Of a stretch of DNA of 64,000 nucleotides, positions 20,899-30,294 are shown in pieces. A program made the translations under genes and the position numbers. Under the pieces are notes generated by a model. The model was not told where the DNA came from and searched no databases. It saw only the letters and a list, made by a program, of their open reading frames with translations. The stretch's first letter is position 1, and each line of letters starts with the position of its first letter. This DNA comes from Helicobacter winghamensis ATCC BAA-430 (GTDB lineage: Bacteria; Campylobacterota; Campylobacteria; Campylobacterales; Helicobacteraceae), in contig NZ_CP063533.1 of NCBI RefSeq assembly GCF_028751035.1, forward strand, positions 1-64,000. Reading direction: 5' to 3'.

Positions 20899-21993
20899 AT
20901 GGAGTTTGTTGCACAACGCTTTTATCCGACAGAACCAGATTTTAGAAATCCCTTTAGCAGGGATAGAGATAGAATTATCCATAGTTCATATTTTAGGCGT
21001 TTGGAATATAAAACGCAGGTATTTTTAAATCATAGTGGAGATTATTTTCGCACGCGCTTAACGCATTCTTTGGAAGTAAGTCAGATTGCACGCACTTTAG
21101 CGGCGCATTTGGGATTGAATGCGGAGCTAGCAGAGGCAATAGCCTTAGCGCACGATTTAGGGCATACCCCATTTGGGCACGCAGGAGGAGATGAATTGGA
21201 TAAAATTATGCGTAAATATGGATATAGCAATGGATTTGAGCATAATTTTCAATCTTTTCGTGTGGTAACAAAATTAGAAAAGCGCTACAAGGATTTTGAT
21301 GGATTAAACCTTACTTTTGCCACACTAGAAGGGATTTTAAAGCATTCTTATCCTTATGAAAAACCCTTTTTAAACGCAAATCTTAAGGAGACTTTCAAGC
21401 TAGAGTTTCACCCAAGCCTAGAGGCGATTCTTGTAGATTTATCTGATGAAATTGCCTATCTTAGTCACGATATTGATGATGGAATTAAATACAGATTAAT
21501 TACTTTTGATTCCCTAAGAGATAGTGCGCTTGTAAATAGAGCAAGAGAGTATGTAGAAAGGAAAGAAAAAATTGAAAAAAAGGATTCCATTTTTAGGCAT
21601 CGCTTTACTTCACGATTAATTACTTTGCTTGTTTATGATATTGTAGAAAATAATGCAAAATTTCACCAAGAGACTCCACAATGCTTTCAATATGATGCAA
21701 AAATGCCTTTGCCAATTATTCGCACAAGAGAAATGGATAAAGAGATTAAAATTCTAAAAAAGATTTTGTTTAAATCGCTCTATCGCCACGAAGAAATCGC
21801 TAGAAAAATGTTTATGGGAAAACGCTGTGTACGAAAACTTTATGAATGTTTTAATGATGAAATTGCCTTGTTGCCAAAAGATTTGCAAGAGCGCATTGTT
21901 AGGGGAGAAAAAACACATCGTGTGTGTGCGGATTATATTGCATCTATGACAGATAGATATGCGGTTTCTTTGTATAAAGAGCTTGGTTTTTAA
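20899..21993 (+). CDS. dgt: dGTPase-like HD-domain triphosphohydrolase
   Basis: Hydrolyses dNTPs to nucleosides and triphosphate. HD-domain metal ligands are seen in RTRLTHSLEVSQ (His) and LAHDLGHTPFGHAG (HD plus two His), with the later Asp in LVDLSDEIAYLSHDIDDG. The N-terminus FRNPFSRDRDRIIHSSYFRRLEYKTQ is the family hallmark. The 364 aa match the short dGTPase class. A TAAAAT box at 20844-20849 may be its promoter. Confidence 0.9.
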   Translation: MEFVAQRFYPTEPDFRNPFSRDRDRIIHSSYFRRLEYKTQVFLNHSGDYFRTRLTHSLEVSQIARTLAAHLGLNAELAEAIALAHDLGHTPFGHAGGDELDKIMRKYGYSNGFEHNFQSFRVVTKLEKRYKDFDGLNLTFATLEGILKHSYPYEKPFLNANLKETFKLEFHPSLEAILVDLSDEIAYLSHDIDDGIKYRLITFDSLRDSALVNRAREYVERKEKIEKKDSIFRHRFTSRLITLLVYDIVENNAKFHQETPQCFQYDAKMPLPIIRTREMDKEIKILKKILFKSLYRHEEIARKMFMGKRCVRKLYECFNDEIALLPKDLQERIVRGEKTHRVCADYIASMTDRYAVSLYKELGF

Positions 21994-22017
21994 GGGAATT
22001 GCAATTAATCCCCTTAA
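21990..22017. terminator. Bidirectional hairpin between convergent genes
   Basis: TTAAGGG (21990-21996) pairs with CCCTTAA (22011-22017). The stem includes both stop codons of the convergent dgt and DUF3298-like genes. T-rich flanks on both sides would suit termination in either direction. Confidence 0.5.
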
Positions 22018-23033
22018 TTTAACTTGTTTTTTGGAATTTGTTTTTTAATAAGTTCTAATGGAGAGTTTTTGGTTTTTGTAAATTCTAAAAAGGCTTCAAA
22101 TGGAATCTTAAGTGTAATCACTCCATAAGAATAAGGCATAAGTTCATAGGGCTGATAAAGAAATAAAACTTCCCCATAATCCAATAAAATAGAGTTGGAG
22201 ATATTGAATTCTTCATATTTTATTAGTGGTTCGCTACGCATTTCTTTTGCAAATTTTTGATATTCTTTCCATAAAAAATCTTTGAGCGGTTTGTTGCTTG
22301 GCGTTAGAATATCAGCTAATGGAATGATATCCCCATTTTTTGATATTGTAATTCCACTTCTTGTGTGATTACCATGTGCTCCACCTGTGTATATGTAATT
22401 GTAAGTATCAAAACTTAAAAATTCCTCATCAAAATAATATAAAAAATCGCCACTTTGTTCTTCAAAAGCACTAGAAGAGAGAATTGTATCAATAGATTCT
22501 GTATCTTTTAGTAATGATTTTTTTGCTATTTTGTTAATCTCTGAAATTCCATTTTTGCAATTAAATTTTATACCATACATTTTTTCTAATATCTTTTGTA
22601 TGGTTGGATCTTTAGAGCATTGAAATTTTGTTGTAATGGTTGCGCTATTATTGGATTTTCCCGTATAAGTAAAGTTTGCGACTTGTTCTTGTGTCTTGAA
22701 AGATTGTTCAAGTTTCAAATTTAAATGCTGAAATTTACCATTCTTTAGGATTCCAATAATTTCTGCATTTCTAACTTTTAAGGATATGTTTTTACATTTT
22801 AGTTCACCATTTTTTAATGGCTGTATAATTCCATCTTTTTTGTTTTCGCATCTCCCAAAATCAAATGAACCTGCATATAAAATACCTTTGTTATTTTTTG
22901 ATACAAATAATTTTTGCTTTTCATTTTCTATTTTGTATGTATCGTAGGTAAAATCAATAGGTTTTGCATAAGAGCAAATGCCTAATACTAATGTGGTTGT
23001 TATAATTTTTTTCAAAAAAGTTTTTTCTGCCAT
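22014..23033 (-). CDS. Exported DUF3298 (RsiV-like) domain protein
   Basis: Protein of 339 aa with an N-terminal signal segment (LKKIITTTLVLGICSYA). The C-terminal half has the DUF3298/RsiV signature YIYTGGAHGNHTRSGITISKNGDIIPLADI, a fold shared with lysozyme-binding anti-sigma factors and PdaC-like proteins. The N-terminal half contains several Cys residues and repeats of polar strands. It is probably periplasmic; the ligand is unknown. It has an AAAGGAA site and no operon partner. Compare the LprI-like gene at 26.5 kb, another possible lysozyme-related envelope protein. Confidence 0.7.
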   Translation of the reverse strand: MAEKTFLKKIITTTLVLGICSYAKPIDFTYDTYKIENEKQKLFVSKNNKGILYAGSFDFGRCENKKDGIIQPLKNGELKCKNISLKVRNAEIIGILKNGKFQHLNLKLEQSFKTQEQVANFTYTGKSNNSATITTKFQCSKDPTIQKILEKMYGIKFNCKNGISEINKIAKKSLLKDTESIDTILSSSAFEEQSGDFLYYFDEEFLSFDTYNYIYTGGAHGNHTRSGITISKNGDIIPLADILTPSNKPLKDFLWKEYQKFAKEMRSEPLIKYEEFNISNSILLDYGEVLFLYQPYELMPYSYGVITLKIPFEAFLEFTKTKNSPLELIKKQIPKNKLN

Positions 23034-23103
23034 TTTTTTGTTCCTTTCTTTAAAAAGAGATAGGGAATTTTACTATGATTTTAGAAGCAATGGCAGCAAA
23101 AGC

Positions 23104-23196
23104 TTATTTTTTATATGCATAATATAAAAATGCACCCATTCCTATAACAAACACAAATGCTAAAAACACCACCAAAATACTATCTAATACGCCCAT
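23104..23196 (-). CDS. Small 30-residue hydrophobic membrane protein
   Basis: Thirty codons from ATG (23194-23196) to TAA (23104-23106). The peptide begins [14 protein letters not shown], continues through one membrane helix with a Gly-Met-Gly, and ends YYAYKK. Its ATG overlaps the rlmN stop (TAATG) and an AAGGAAG site precedes it, so translation is coupled. C. jejuni has a small hydrophobic protein (Cj1714) directly after its rlmN homologue (Cj1713), which supports a conserved real gene. Function unknown. Confidence 0.75.
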   Translation of the reverse strand: MGVLDSILVVFLAFVFVIGMGAFLYYAYKK

Positions 23197-24260
23197 TATT
23201 CTTCCTTTTGCGTGCTTGTTTGCTCTGTGATTTCACGCTCTCTTAGTTGTCCGCAAGCTGCGCTAATGTCTAATCCTTTAGATTCTCTAATGGTGCATAA
23301 AAGCCCTTTTTTGAGTAAAAATTCCCTAAAGGCTTCTACTTTTTCTGCGCTTGGTCTCTTGTAAATGCTGCCTTCGTGGGGATTAAAATAAATCAAATTT
23401 ACTTTGGCTTTCAGTTTATTAAGTAAAGCTACAAGTTTTTTTGCACTATCTAATCCATCATTTAAGCCATCAATCACAAGATATTCAAACATCACTCTTT
23501 TGCGACTATCAATAGGGAATTGCACTACTTCATCAATCACGGCTTGGATATTGTAAGCCTTATTAATAGGCATTAGCTCGCTTCTTAGTTTATCATCAAC
23601 AGCGTGCAAAGAAATTGCAAGTTGCACGCCAAGATTTAGTGTGCCTAGTTTTTTAATCTTTGGCGCGATTCCACTTGTGGAAATAGTTTGGCGGCGTGTA
23701 GAAATACTTAACCCATCAAGCTCGGCTAGGATTTTAATCGTATTTGTAACATTGTCTAAATTGTCTAATGGCTCTCCCATTCCCATATATACGATATTTA
23801 TTGCTTTGTTGTGCGGAATGTTTTGCGCTTTTTTAATTGCTAAAACTTGATACACAATTTCTCCCGTGCTAAGATTTCTCACAAATCCGCCCTTAGCGGT
23901 TAAACAAAAACTACAGCCCACTTTGCAACCCACTTGGGAAGATAGACATAGGGTAAATTTATCTTCTTTCATTTTTAAAAACACCGCTTCATAGGTTAGA
24001 TTATCTTGCGCTTGGAAGAGATATTTCACGCTTCCATCAAGGCTTTTTTCTTGCTTGCAAATTTGCGCACTTGTGGTGGTGAAAGTTTCTTTCAAATAGG
24101 TTTTTAACTCTTTTGGGAGATTATCCATTGCTTCAAAATCTTCTACATAACGGATATAAAGCCAGTGGTAAATTTGCTTTGCACGGAATTTTTGGAATCC
24201 TGCACTTTCAAGTTTTAAGCCTAGCGCATTAAGAGAGTAGCTAAAAATATTGTCTTTCAT
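23196..24260 (-). CDS. rlmN: 23S rRNA / tRNA adenine-C2 methyltransferase RlmN
   Basis: Radical-SAM enzyme that methylates A2503 of 23S rRNA and A37 of some tRNAs. The iron-sulfur motif CKVGCSFC (CxxxCxxC) is followed by [10 protein letters not shown]. Other conserved blocks are [22 protein letters not shown] and LAISLHA, and a C-terminal Cys in ISAACGQLR is the catalytic methyl-carrier region. The 354 aa are normal. It overlaps the upstream nucleosidase-like gene by four bases. Confidence 0.96.
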   Translation of the reverse strand: MKDNIFSYSLNALGLKLESAGFQKFRAKQIYHWLYIRYVEDFEAMDNLPKELKTYLKETFTTTSAQICKQEKSLDGSVKYLFQAQDNLTYEAVFLKMKEDKFTLCLSSQVGCKVGCSFCLTAKGGFVRNLSTGEIVYQVLAIKKAQNIPHNKAINIVYMGMGEPLDNLDNVTNTIKILAELDGLSISTRRQTISTSGIAPKIKKLGTLNLGVQLAISLHAVDDKLRSELMPINKAYNIQAVIDEVVQFPIDSRKRVMFEYLVIDGLNDGLDSAKKLVALLNKLKAKVNLIYFNPHEGSIYKRPSAEKVEAFREFLLKKGLLCTIRESKGLDISAACGQLREREITEQTSTQKEE

Positions 24261-24847
24261 TGCTTGCCTAGTGTGGAATCTAATTTATCTTTGATATAGG
24301 ATTCTAACTTTTGCATTGCCGTTTTGTGGTTGGCAAAAAATTCTTTTTGTGCGTCTTTGTGGATATAATTCGTGCTACAAAAGATTCCAATTGCTGGTAG
24401 TTCAAAGGTTTGTGCTACTTGCAATACGCTAAAAAACTCCATATTTTCATATAGGATCCCAAGTTTTACCATTTTTTCTGCAAGCTTAGAATCGGTACTA
24501 ATGTAGTTGCTAGAGTTAATGATTTTTTGTGTTTTAGTTAAATTTTGCGTGAGCGGATTAGAATCTTTTGCCATCGTTTCACGTGAAACATTTGTTAAAA
24601 AATTATCCAAAGGTGTGTAGGATTGCCCTTGTAAAAACGAGAGTTCAATATTGCAAGCACTTGCTGTTTCAAAGACTTCTAATAAAGGTTGTACGCTAGA
24701 ATAATTCCCGCAAGTGCCAACAAATACGATTTCATTGGGCTTATCGTATAGGATTGAGCGTGTAAGGTGGATAGCGGAGTCTATCAATCCCACGCCTATA
24801 CTTTTTGCAAAAGCAAAGTTTTCTATTTTTCCTGCGCAATAAATCAA
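24257..24847 (-). CDS. Purine-nucleoside phosphorylase/MTAN-like protein
   Basis: Protein of 196 aa with features of the PNP/UDP phosphorylase family: an [12 protein letters not shown] glycine strand near residue 40-50 and a C-terminal [26 protein letters not shown], which resembles the purine-site region. It is shorter than full PNP enzymes (about 230 aa), so activity and substrate are uncertain. The start is a TTG with AAGGAAG just upstream; no ATG fits better. It lies between the S4-domain gene and rlmN in one leftward operon. Confidence 0.7.
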   Translation of the reverse strand: MIYCAGKIENFAFAKSIGVGLIDSAIHLTRSILYDKPNEIVFVGTCGNYSSVQPLLEVFETASACNIELSFLQGQSYTPLDNFLTNVSRETMAKDSNPLTQNLTKTQKIINSSNYISTDSKLAEKMVKLGILYENMEFFSVLQVAQTFELPAIGIFCSTNYIHKDAQKEFFANHKTAMQKLESYIKDKLDSTLGKQ

Positions 24848-24848
24848 C

Positions 24849-25094
24849 TTACACTTCCTTGTAATATAAATGCGATTCGTTTTTCTTAATGGTTTTTTGC
24901 TCTGGGATTTGTAAGACTTGATAGAATTTTGATTTTTCTAAAAAGGCAATTTCTATCACATCGCCCACTTTCACATCACGACTTGCTTTTACGCTTATGC
25001 CTGCAATTTTGACAACACCATTTTCAATCATATCTTGGGCGATTGCACGCCTTTTTACAATATTTACCGCATTTAAAAACTTATCCACTCGCAT
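24849..25094 (-). CDS. S4-domain RNA-binding protein
   Basis: Small RNA-binding protein of 81 aa. The S4 fold is clear: MRVDKFLNAVNIVKRR, then AQDMIENGVVKIAG, KASRDVKVGDVIEI. It resembles the Hsp15/RqcP group that binds stalled 50S particles, and H. pylori HP1423. The open frame extends 48 codons upstream across the argG promoter, but the family start is this ATG, preceded by an AAGGATAAC site. Divergent from argG. Confidence 0.85.
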   Translation of the reverse strand: MRVDKFLNAVNIVKRRAIAQDMIENGVVKIAGISVKASRDVKVGDVIEIAFLEKSKFYQVLQIPEQKTIKKNESHLYYKEV

Positions 25095-25150
25095 TGTTAT
25101 CCTTATTATTTGTGGAATTCTAGCTAAAATAATATTAATTTGTCTAAGGG

Positions 25151-25156
25151 TATAAT
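25151..25156 (+). promoter_or_regulatory. argG promoter -10 box
   Basis: TATAAT in AAGGGTATAATGCG, 29 bases before the argG ATG, preceded by T/A-rich sequence. A consensus -10 for the housekeeping sigma factor. Confidence 0.65.
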
Positions 25157-25185
25157 GCGATTGACATTTACACAGGAGATTTAAA

Positions 25186-26397
25186 ATGCAAAAAAACTTC
25201 AAAAAAGTGGTTCTAGCATATAGTGGCGGATTAGACACAAGCGTGATTTTAAAGTGGCTTGGTGATACCTATGGTTGTGAGGTGGTAACATTTACAGCTG
25301 ATATTGGGCAAGGTGAGGAAGTAGAGCCTGCAAGAGCAAAGGCGCAAAAACTTGGAATCAAGCCTGAAAATATCTTTATTGAGGATTTAAGAGAGGAATT
25401 TATCCGCGATTTTGTATTCCCTATGTTTAGAGCAAATACAATTTATGAGGGGGAGTATTTGCTTGGAACAAGCATTGCGCGCCCACTTATCGCAAAGCGT
25501 TTAGTGGAGATTGCTAAACAAGTTGGGGCTGATGCGATTTCGCACGGAGCAACAGGCAAAGGAAATGATCAAGTGCGCTTTGAAATTGGTGCATACGCAT
25601 TAAACCCTGATATTAAAGTGATTGCCCCTTGGAGAGAGTGGGATTTAAATAGCCGTGAAAAGTTGCTTGCATATGCTGAAAACGCTGGAATTCCTATTGA
25701 AAAAAAGGCAAACAAATCGCCCTATTCAATGGATGCAAATCTTTTGCACATTAGCTATGAAGGACAGATTTTAGAAGATCCTAGCGTTGCGCCTGAAGAG
25801 GATATGTGGCGTTGGAGCGTTTCGCCCAAAAATGCTCCAGATACTCCAACAATTCTTACAATAGAGTTTAAAAACGGAGATGGAATCGCAATTAATGGAG
25901 AGAAACTAAGTCCTGCAAGCTTTTGGGAGAAACTTAACAAGCTTGCAGGAGAAAATGGAATAGGGCGTTTAGACTTGGTAGAAAATCGTTATGTGGGAAT
26001 GAAATCACGCGGTTGTTATGAAACTCCGGGAGGGACAATTTATTTAAAGGCACACCGCGCCATAGAATCGCTATGCCTTGATAGAGAGGAAGCGCATTTA
26101 AAAGATGAGATTATGCCAAAATACGCAAGTTTAATTTACAATGGATATTGGTTTAGTCCAGAGAGAGAAGCCTTGCAAGCATTGATTGATAAAACACAAG
26201 AAAAAGTTGAGGGAATCGTGCGTTTGGAGCTTTATAAAGGTAATGTTACTATTTTAGGCAGAGAGTCTAAAAACTCACTCTTTAATGCAGCTTATAGCAC
26301 TTTTGAAGAAGATTCTGTGTATAACCAAAAAGACGCTGGCGGTTTTATCAAACTTAATGCTCTAAGATTTATAATTGCTGGAAAAACACGCAAATAA
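25186..26397 (+). CDS. argG: Argininosuccinate synthase
   Basis: Joins citrulline and aspartate using ATP in arginine synthesis. The N-type ATP pyrophosphatase loop [10 protein letters not shown] lies at residues 10-19. Further conserved blocks are [55 protein letters not shown] and [12 protein letters not shown]. The 403 aa are full length. An AGGAG site lies before the ATG. Confidence 0.97.
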   Translation: MQKNFKKVVLAYSGGLDTSVILKWLGDTYGCEVVTFTADIGQGEEVEPARAKAQKLGIKPENIFIEDLREEFIRDFVFPMFRANTIYEGEYLLGTSIARPLIAKRLVEIAKQVGADAISHGATGKGNDQVRFEIGAYALNPDIKVIAPWREWDLNSREKLLAYAENAGIPIEKKANKSPYSMDANLLHISYEGQILEDPSVAPEEDMWRWSVSPKNAPDTPTILTIEFKNGDGIAINGEKLSPASFWEKLNKLAGENGIGRLDLVENRYVGMKSRGCYETPGGTIYLKAHRAIESLCLDREEAHLKDEIMPKYASLIYNGYWFSPEREALQALIDKTQEKVEGIVRLELYKGNVTILGRESKNSLFNAAYSTFEEDSVYNQKDAGGFIKLNALRFIIAGKTRK

Positions 26398-26487
26398 TGC
26401 AAGCTTAGTGAGTATGCAAAAGAGAAATATGGCGATTCTTTAGAGTTTTTGTGGAGAAATTCTAAGAATGCCATTTGTGCATTGTAG
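26398..26487 (+). pseudogene. Possible remnant of an MmcQ/YjbR-like gene
   Basis: Directly after the argG stop, one frame encodes YAKEKYGDSLEFLWRNSKNA before a stop, with no start codon of its own. The pattern YxKEKYGxxxEFLW resembles the start of MmcQ/YjbR (DUF419) proteins. It would be a short gene fragment left beside argG, possibly from a deletion. The similarity is from memory and the piece is short. Confidence 0.3.
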
Positions 26488-26519
26488 CACATCTGCCTAG
26501 ATACTGCCCTAAATCAAGC

Positions 26520-27218
26520 CTATATATCTCCATCTAACTTGCACCCAAAGAGATATTCAAACTCTACGCTACCATCTGTTATCATCATCAAATAGCGTGA
26601 AAATAGTTCATTCACACGCATTTTTAAGAATCCTAGCCTTGCATTACTCGCATCAATGCTATATATCGTGCCACCGCCATTTATATCATAGATATGTGCG
26701 TGGTGTGTCTTTGTGTATGCCTCATAGCTATCGCGGAGTTTAAGCCACGCTCTTTGCTCTTCTAGCAGTGTGTCTTGCTCTTTTTTTCCACTTTGAATAT
26801 TGGGCTCGTGGGAGAAAGCCCCTGTCGGTGTGGTTTTGCCTTTCTTTTTGAGTTCAGTGCGGTAGAGTTTGTAGTATTTGTTTAAAAGCTTGTCATACTC
26901 ATTATAGCCATAATTAAGTGAAGCTAAAATGCCTTGTGTTGAGCCTAGCACTTCGCTTAAGGTTCGCATTTCACAATTAATTTGCGTTGTTTCAAAGAGA
27001 TAGGTTTGCTCTTGCTTGTTTTTAGGATTGAAATCAAAATTAGCCATATCGCATTGCTTGTTGATATACTCTTGCTTGTCTTTGCTTACATTATATTCCT
27101 TAAACAACTTTTGCAAACTCTCATTAGCAAAAGTCGTATTTGCAAACGCCATAAACGCCAAAGGCACTAGAATCTTAGCCCTTGTGTAAGCCTTAAATAA
27201 TTTTATAAAAACACTCAT
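26520..27218 (-). CDS. Exported LprI/DUF1311-like protein
   Basis: Protein of 232 aa with an N-terminal signal segment (IKLFKAYTRAKILVPLAFMA, cleavage near FANTTFA). The central LLEEQRAWLKLRDSYEAY is the hallmark of the LprI/DUF1311 family, some members of which inhibit lysozyme. The N-terminal part contains a Cys pair (QCDMANF, INCEMRTL). It is probably periplasmic. It is flanked by a possible gene remnant and by gmhB and has no operon partner. The lysozyme-inhibitor role is only suggested by family. Confidence 0.7.
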   Translation of the reverse strand: MSVFIKLFKAYTRAKILVPLAFMAFANTTFANESLQKLFKEYNVSKDKQEYINKQCDMANFDFNPKNKQEQTYLFETTQINCEMRTLSEVLGSTQGILASLNYGYNEYDKLLNKYYKLYRTELKKKGKTTPTGAFSHEPNIQSGKKEQDTLLEEQRAWLKLRDSYEAYTKTHHAHIYDINGGGTIYSIDASNARLGFLKMRVNELFSRYLMMITDGSVEFEYLFGCKLDGDI

Positions 27219-27286
27219 AAATCACCGTCTTTGTTAATTTTGTTAATTGAGATATTATGCAAGATTCCTGTAAAATGCCTTTTGTG

Positions 27287-27865
27287 TCAAATATTTAGTA
27301 TAATTTGTGTTGCTTCTTTCAAATCTTTCGCCCTATGTGTTGCGTTTGGTGCTTCATTGCCCCCGACTAGAATGCGTGTTTTTACGCCCACTTTAAGTCC
27401 TGCTTGCATATCTGTATCTTTATCACCTAAAATATAGGAATTGTAATTTTCAAGGTTTAGATTGAAGTCTTTTAAGGCTTGTTCTAGCATTTTAGCATTA
27501 GGCTTGCGACAAGCACAATGCTCTTCTTTGGTGTGTGGGCAGAAATACACACCATCAAAGCCTATGTTTTTAGGTATAAAACCACTTTCACGCAAAGGAA
27601 TCATAAGGCAAGATTTAATACAGCTTTGCATAAAAGAAGTAAGAATTTCAAAGTCTTTTTGTGTAAAAATTCCACGATTAATGCCCGATTGATTGGTAAC
27701 CACAAAGCACAAAGCATCTTGCTTTTTAAGCTCTAAAAACAGCTCCATAAAAAAGGGCGCAAAATAAAAGGTATCAATCTTATATCCATAAGGCGCATCT
27801 TCAAGATTTATCACATCATCGCGGTCAAAAAACACAACTTTGCGCTTTTTAGGTTCCAAACTCAT
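27287..27865 (-). CDS. gmhB: D-glycero-D-manno-heptose 1,7-bisphosphate 7-phosphatase
   Basis: HAD-family phosphatase in ADP-heptose synthesis for lipopolysaccharide core. HAD motif I is FFDRDDVIN (the usual form is DRDGVIN, so Gly is replaced by Asp while both catalytic Asp residues remain). VTNQSGINRG is motif II, and CPH..EEHCACRKPN is the zinc-loop and substrate signature. ILGDKDTDMQAG is motif IV. The 192 aa are normal. Its start overlaps the upstream transporter stop by four bases. Confidence 0.9.
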   Translation of the reverse strand: MSLEPKKRKVVFFDRDDVINLEDAPYGYKIDTFYFAPFFMELFLELKKQDALCFVVTNQSGINRGIFTQKDFEILTSFMQSCIKSCLMIPLRESGFIPKNIGFDGVYFCPHTKEEHCACRKPNAKMLEQALKDFNLNLENYNSYILGDKDTDMQAGLKVGVKTRILVGGNEAPNATHRAKDLKEATQIILNI

Positions 27866-28410
27866 CGCGCAAATACCCCAAAAAGTTTTTGCATTTTAAT
27901 GCCAAAAAGATAAAAAAGCGGAGTGTTTGCAAAAGCGAAAATAAACTTCATTAGGTAGTCTCCAAGCATTAGCATTAGTACATTTTGCCAAGGCATTACA
28001 AACAAAAACGCAATGTGAAAGAAGATCATCGTGTCAATAAACTGCGAAAATGCTGTGCTTCCAGCACTTCTTAGCCACCAAATTTTAGGAAGCTTAGATT
28101 TAATCCAGTAAAACGCATAAACATCGGCTTGTTGAGAGATGAAAAACGCGCTCACGCTTGCAATAGCGATTCTAAACTCTGCTAAAAACATTGAAGGGAT
28201 AAAGGCAAAAAGGATTCCAAATCGCACGACCTTTAGCACTTCTTGCTTGGTGTAGCGTTCTGCTAGAATGTCGGCTAAAAGAAAGGTGAAAGGATAGGTA
28301 AGCGCTCCATAAGTGAAAAAGTCATTTAAAGGAAATTGCACAAGGTAGTTTGATGCAACAATAAGTGCGGTAAAAACAGCCACAGAGAAAATCATTACAG
28401 CATTTGACAT
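27862..28410 (-). CDS. Queuosine-precursor transporter, YhhQ/VUT family
   Basis: Integral membrane protein of 182 aa with about five to six helices. The family core is visible: YPFTFLLADILAERYTKQEVLKVVRFG, ISQQADVYAFYWIK, and RSAGSTAFSQFIDTMIFF. YhhQ proteins import preQ0/preQ1 for tRNA queuosine. Helicobacter species often lack de novo preQ1 synthesis, which would fit, but this window cannot show it. Translationally coupled to gmhB. Confidence 0.85.
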   Translation of the reverse strand: MSNAVMIFSVAVFTALIVASNYLVQFPLNDFFTYGALTYPFTFLLADILAERYTKQEVLKVVRFGILFAFIPSMFLAEFRIAIASVSAFFISQQADVYAFYWIKSKLPKIWWLRSAGSTAFSQFIDTMIFFHIAFLFVMPWQNVLMLMLGDYLMKFIFAFANTPLFYLFGIKMQKLFGVFAR

Positions 28411-28474
28411 TGGAATCCTTTTTGGAAATTCGTTGCGTATTGTATGGTTTTGGGCTTTAAGATTCCATAAGTCT

Positions 28475-29512
28475 TTAAAAGTTTGTAAATGCTACGCCAA
28501 AAAATCGCTCTCCAAAGGATCCCGGAGAGATAAGCGATCGGATCTTGCCGCTTTGGTACATATAGGTTTCTAAGCCAAATTTTTCAATATACCACGCACA
28601 CATTTTATCTAGCCCCATTTCCACTAACGCTCGATTTTGACGATGGATAAATAAAGTTTTGCCAAAGCGCAAAAAAGCTTGCTCCCAAAGTGTAAAATTA
28701 ACATCATAGGTTATATCCATAAGCGCGAAGTTTTTTAAAATTTCTTGGTTGTAGTTTTGTGTTGTGGAATCCAAAAAAAGATTTTCTGTTGTGTGGTTTT
28801 GATAAAAGCGTAAGGAAAAGGTGTTACGTGGCTCTAAACTGCCATAATCAAAGCTTAAAAAAAGCCATTTAGGTGCGGAATTTGCCAAGGATTCCACAAA
28901 ACTAAAGGAGTGTAAAGGGATCTCACCCTTTGTAATATGAAACGCCCTTGCAATCTCAAGCGCTTCTTTGCTGGCTGGCTCAAAGGTAAGCTTTAGGCTG
29001 TCTTTATCAACAAAAGCCATTTTGTCATTCCAAACTAACTCGCAAGCAAAGGCGTCTAAAAGCTCATTGCTAACAAAAAGAATGCAGTCATATTGTGCGT
29101 CTTTTAGTGTTTTAAAATCACAAAAAGTATGAAATGCTAAATTAGGATTCCGCCTTTTAAAGGTGTCTTGTTGCAAGTTTTGCAAGGAAACTAGCGGTTC
29201 AAGCGTGGCAAAATCTAGTGTTTGTTTGGGATTAAAAGCATTAAAAAACTCTGCAATATCTGCGATTAAATCCCCTTTTTCACTACCAATTTCTACAAGC
29301 GCAATTTTGCCCTTTAGAGATTTTAGGATAGAGTGCAAATAAAAGCCTAAAGTATAGCCAAAAAACTTTCCTGTGCTAACGCTTGTATAAAAGTCTAAAT
29401 CCTTGCCAACGCGCACTTGTTGATAGTAGCCTTTTTTACCAAAAATAGCCCCATTGCCATAGAGCCATTCTTGCATAAAATTACCAAAGGTTAATTTATT
29501 GGAATCTAGCAT
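28475..29512 (-). CDS. SAM-dependent methyltransferase, MidA/NDUFAF7-like
   Basis: Protein of 345 aa resembling the DUF185 family (MidA/NDUFAF7), arginine methyltransferases linked in eukaryotes to complex I assembly. Features are DLDFYTSVSTGKFFGYTLG near the N-terminus, ALVEIGSEKGDLIADIAEF (modified SAM loop), LFVSNELLDAFACELV, and SLISPGSFGERFFGVAF at the C-terminus. The substrate is unknown. Its start shares one base with the stop of the ThiF-like gene, so it ends a leftward overlapping operon. Confidence 0.8.
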   Translation of the reverse strand: MLDSNKLTFGNFMQEWLYGNGAIFGKKGYYQQVRVGKDLDFYTSVSTGKFFGYTLGFYLHSILKSLKGKIALVEIGSEKGDLIADIAEFFNAFNPKQTLDFATLEPLVSLQNLQQDTFKRRNPNLAFHTFCDFKTLKDAQYDCILFVSNELLDAFACELVWNDKMAFVDKDSLKLTFEPASKEALEIARAFHITKGEIPLHSFSFVESLANSAPKWLFLSFDYGSLEPRNTFSLRFYQNHTTENLFLDSTTQNYNQEILKNFALMDITYDVNFTLWEQAFLRFGKTLFIHRQNRALVEMGLDKMCAWYIEKFGLETYMYQSGKIRSLISPGSFGERFFGVAFTNF

Positions 29513-30294
29513 TATTGATAGAGTTTTTCATCTAATTTTACGATTCCATTCTCTCCACAAACGCGACAATTTGGATTGCGTTTAATGGTGATGGTTCTAA
29601 ACTCTAGTGAGCGCACATCGCAAGTTAAAAGCTTGTTAAATAGAGGTTCGCCAACGCCTGTGATGATTTTTATCACTTCGCTTGCCTCAATACAGCCAAA
29701 TAATCCAGCAGTTGCGCCTAGAATCCCAACGCTTGCACTTGTTGGCATTTCGCTTTTTGGGGGTTCGTTAAACAGACAAGCATAGCACGCACTCTCTTTT
29801 GGCTTCACACTCATTGCCTGTCCGCTAAAGGCAAGCGCACTTCCGCGCACTAAGATTTTATTTGCTAGCACGCACGCATCGTTGATTAAAAACTTTGCAT
29901 TAAACACATCAGTGGCTTCCACTATAATATCGTAATTATTGATATATGTTAAGATATTTTGTGGTGTTAGGTATTCTCTAAAAACTTCTAAATTTAAGCT
30001 TGGATTGAGTAATCGCAATTTTTCAAAGGCGGAATCGGCTTTATTTTTGTTTAAGTCTTGTGTGTTGTGTAAAATTTGTCTTTGTAAATTACTAGTATCT
30101 AGCACATCTCCATCACAAATTCCTAAATTTCCCACGCCTGCTGCTGCAAGATAGTATAAAATCGGTGAGCCAAGTCCGCCAGCTCCAGCTACAAAGACGC
30201 GCGCATTCTTGAGTTTAAGCTGTCCTTCTTGCCCAATTCCAGCAAGTAAAATATTGCGTTTATAGCGTTCTAATTCCTCTTGTGTAAATTCCAT
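29512..30294 (-). CDS. ThiF/MoeB/HesA-family adenylyltransferase
   Basis: E1-like enzyme of 260 aa that adenylates the C-terminus of a ubiquitin-like sulfur carrier. The N-terminus YKRNILLAGIGQEGQ, the nucleotide loop GAGGLGSPILYYLA, DLNKNKAD and the zinc cysteines CYAC ... CRVC are all present. No ThiS or MoaD partner is adjacent, so the pathway (thiamine, molybdopterin or other) cannot be fixed. One-base overlaps on both sides place it inside the pglB-asnB-midA operon. Confidence 0.88.
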   Translation of the reverse strand: MEFTQEELERYKRNILLAGIGQEGQLKLKNARVFVAGAGGLGSPILYYLAAAGVGNLGICDGDVLDTSNLQRQILHNTQDLNKNKADSAFEKLRLLNPSLNLEVFREYLTPQNILTYINNYDIIVEATDVFNAKFLINDACVLANKILVRGSALAFSGQAMSVKPKESACYACLFNEPPKSEMPTSASVGILGATAGLFGCIEASEVIKIITGVGEPLFNKLLTCDVRSLEFRTITIKRNPNCRVCGENGIVKLDEKLYQ

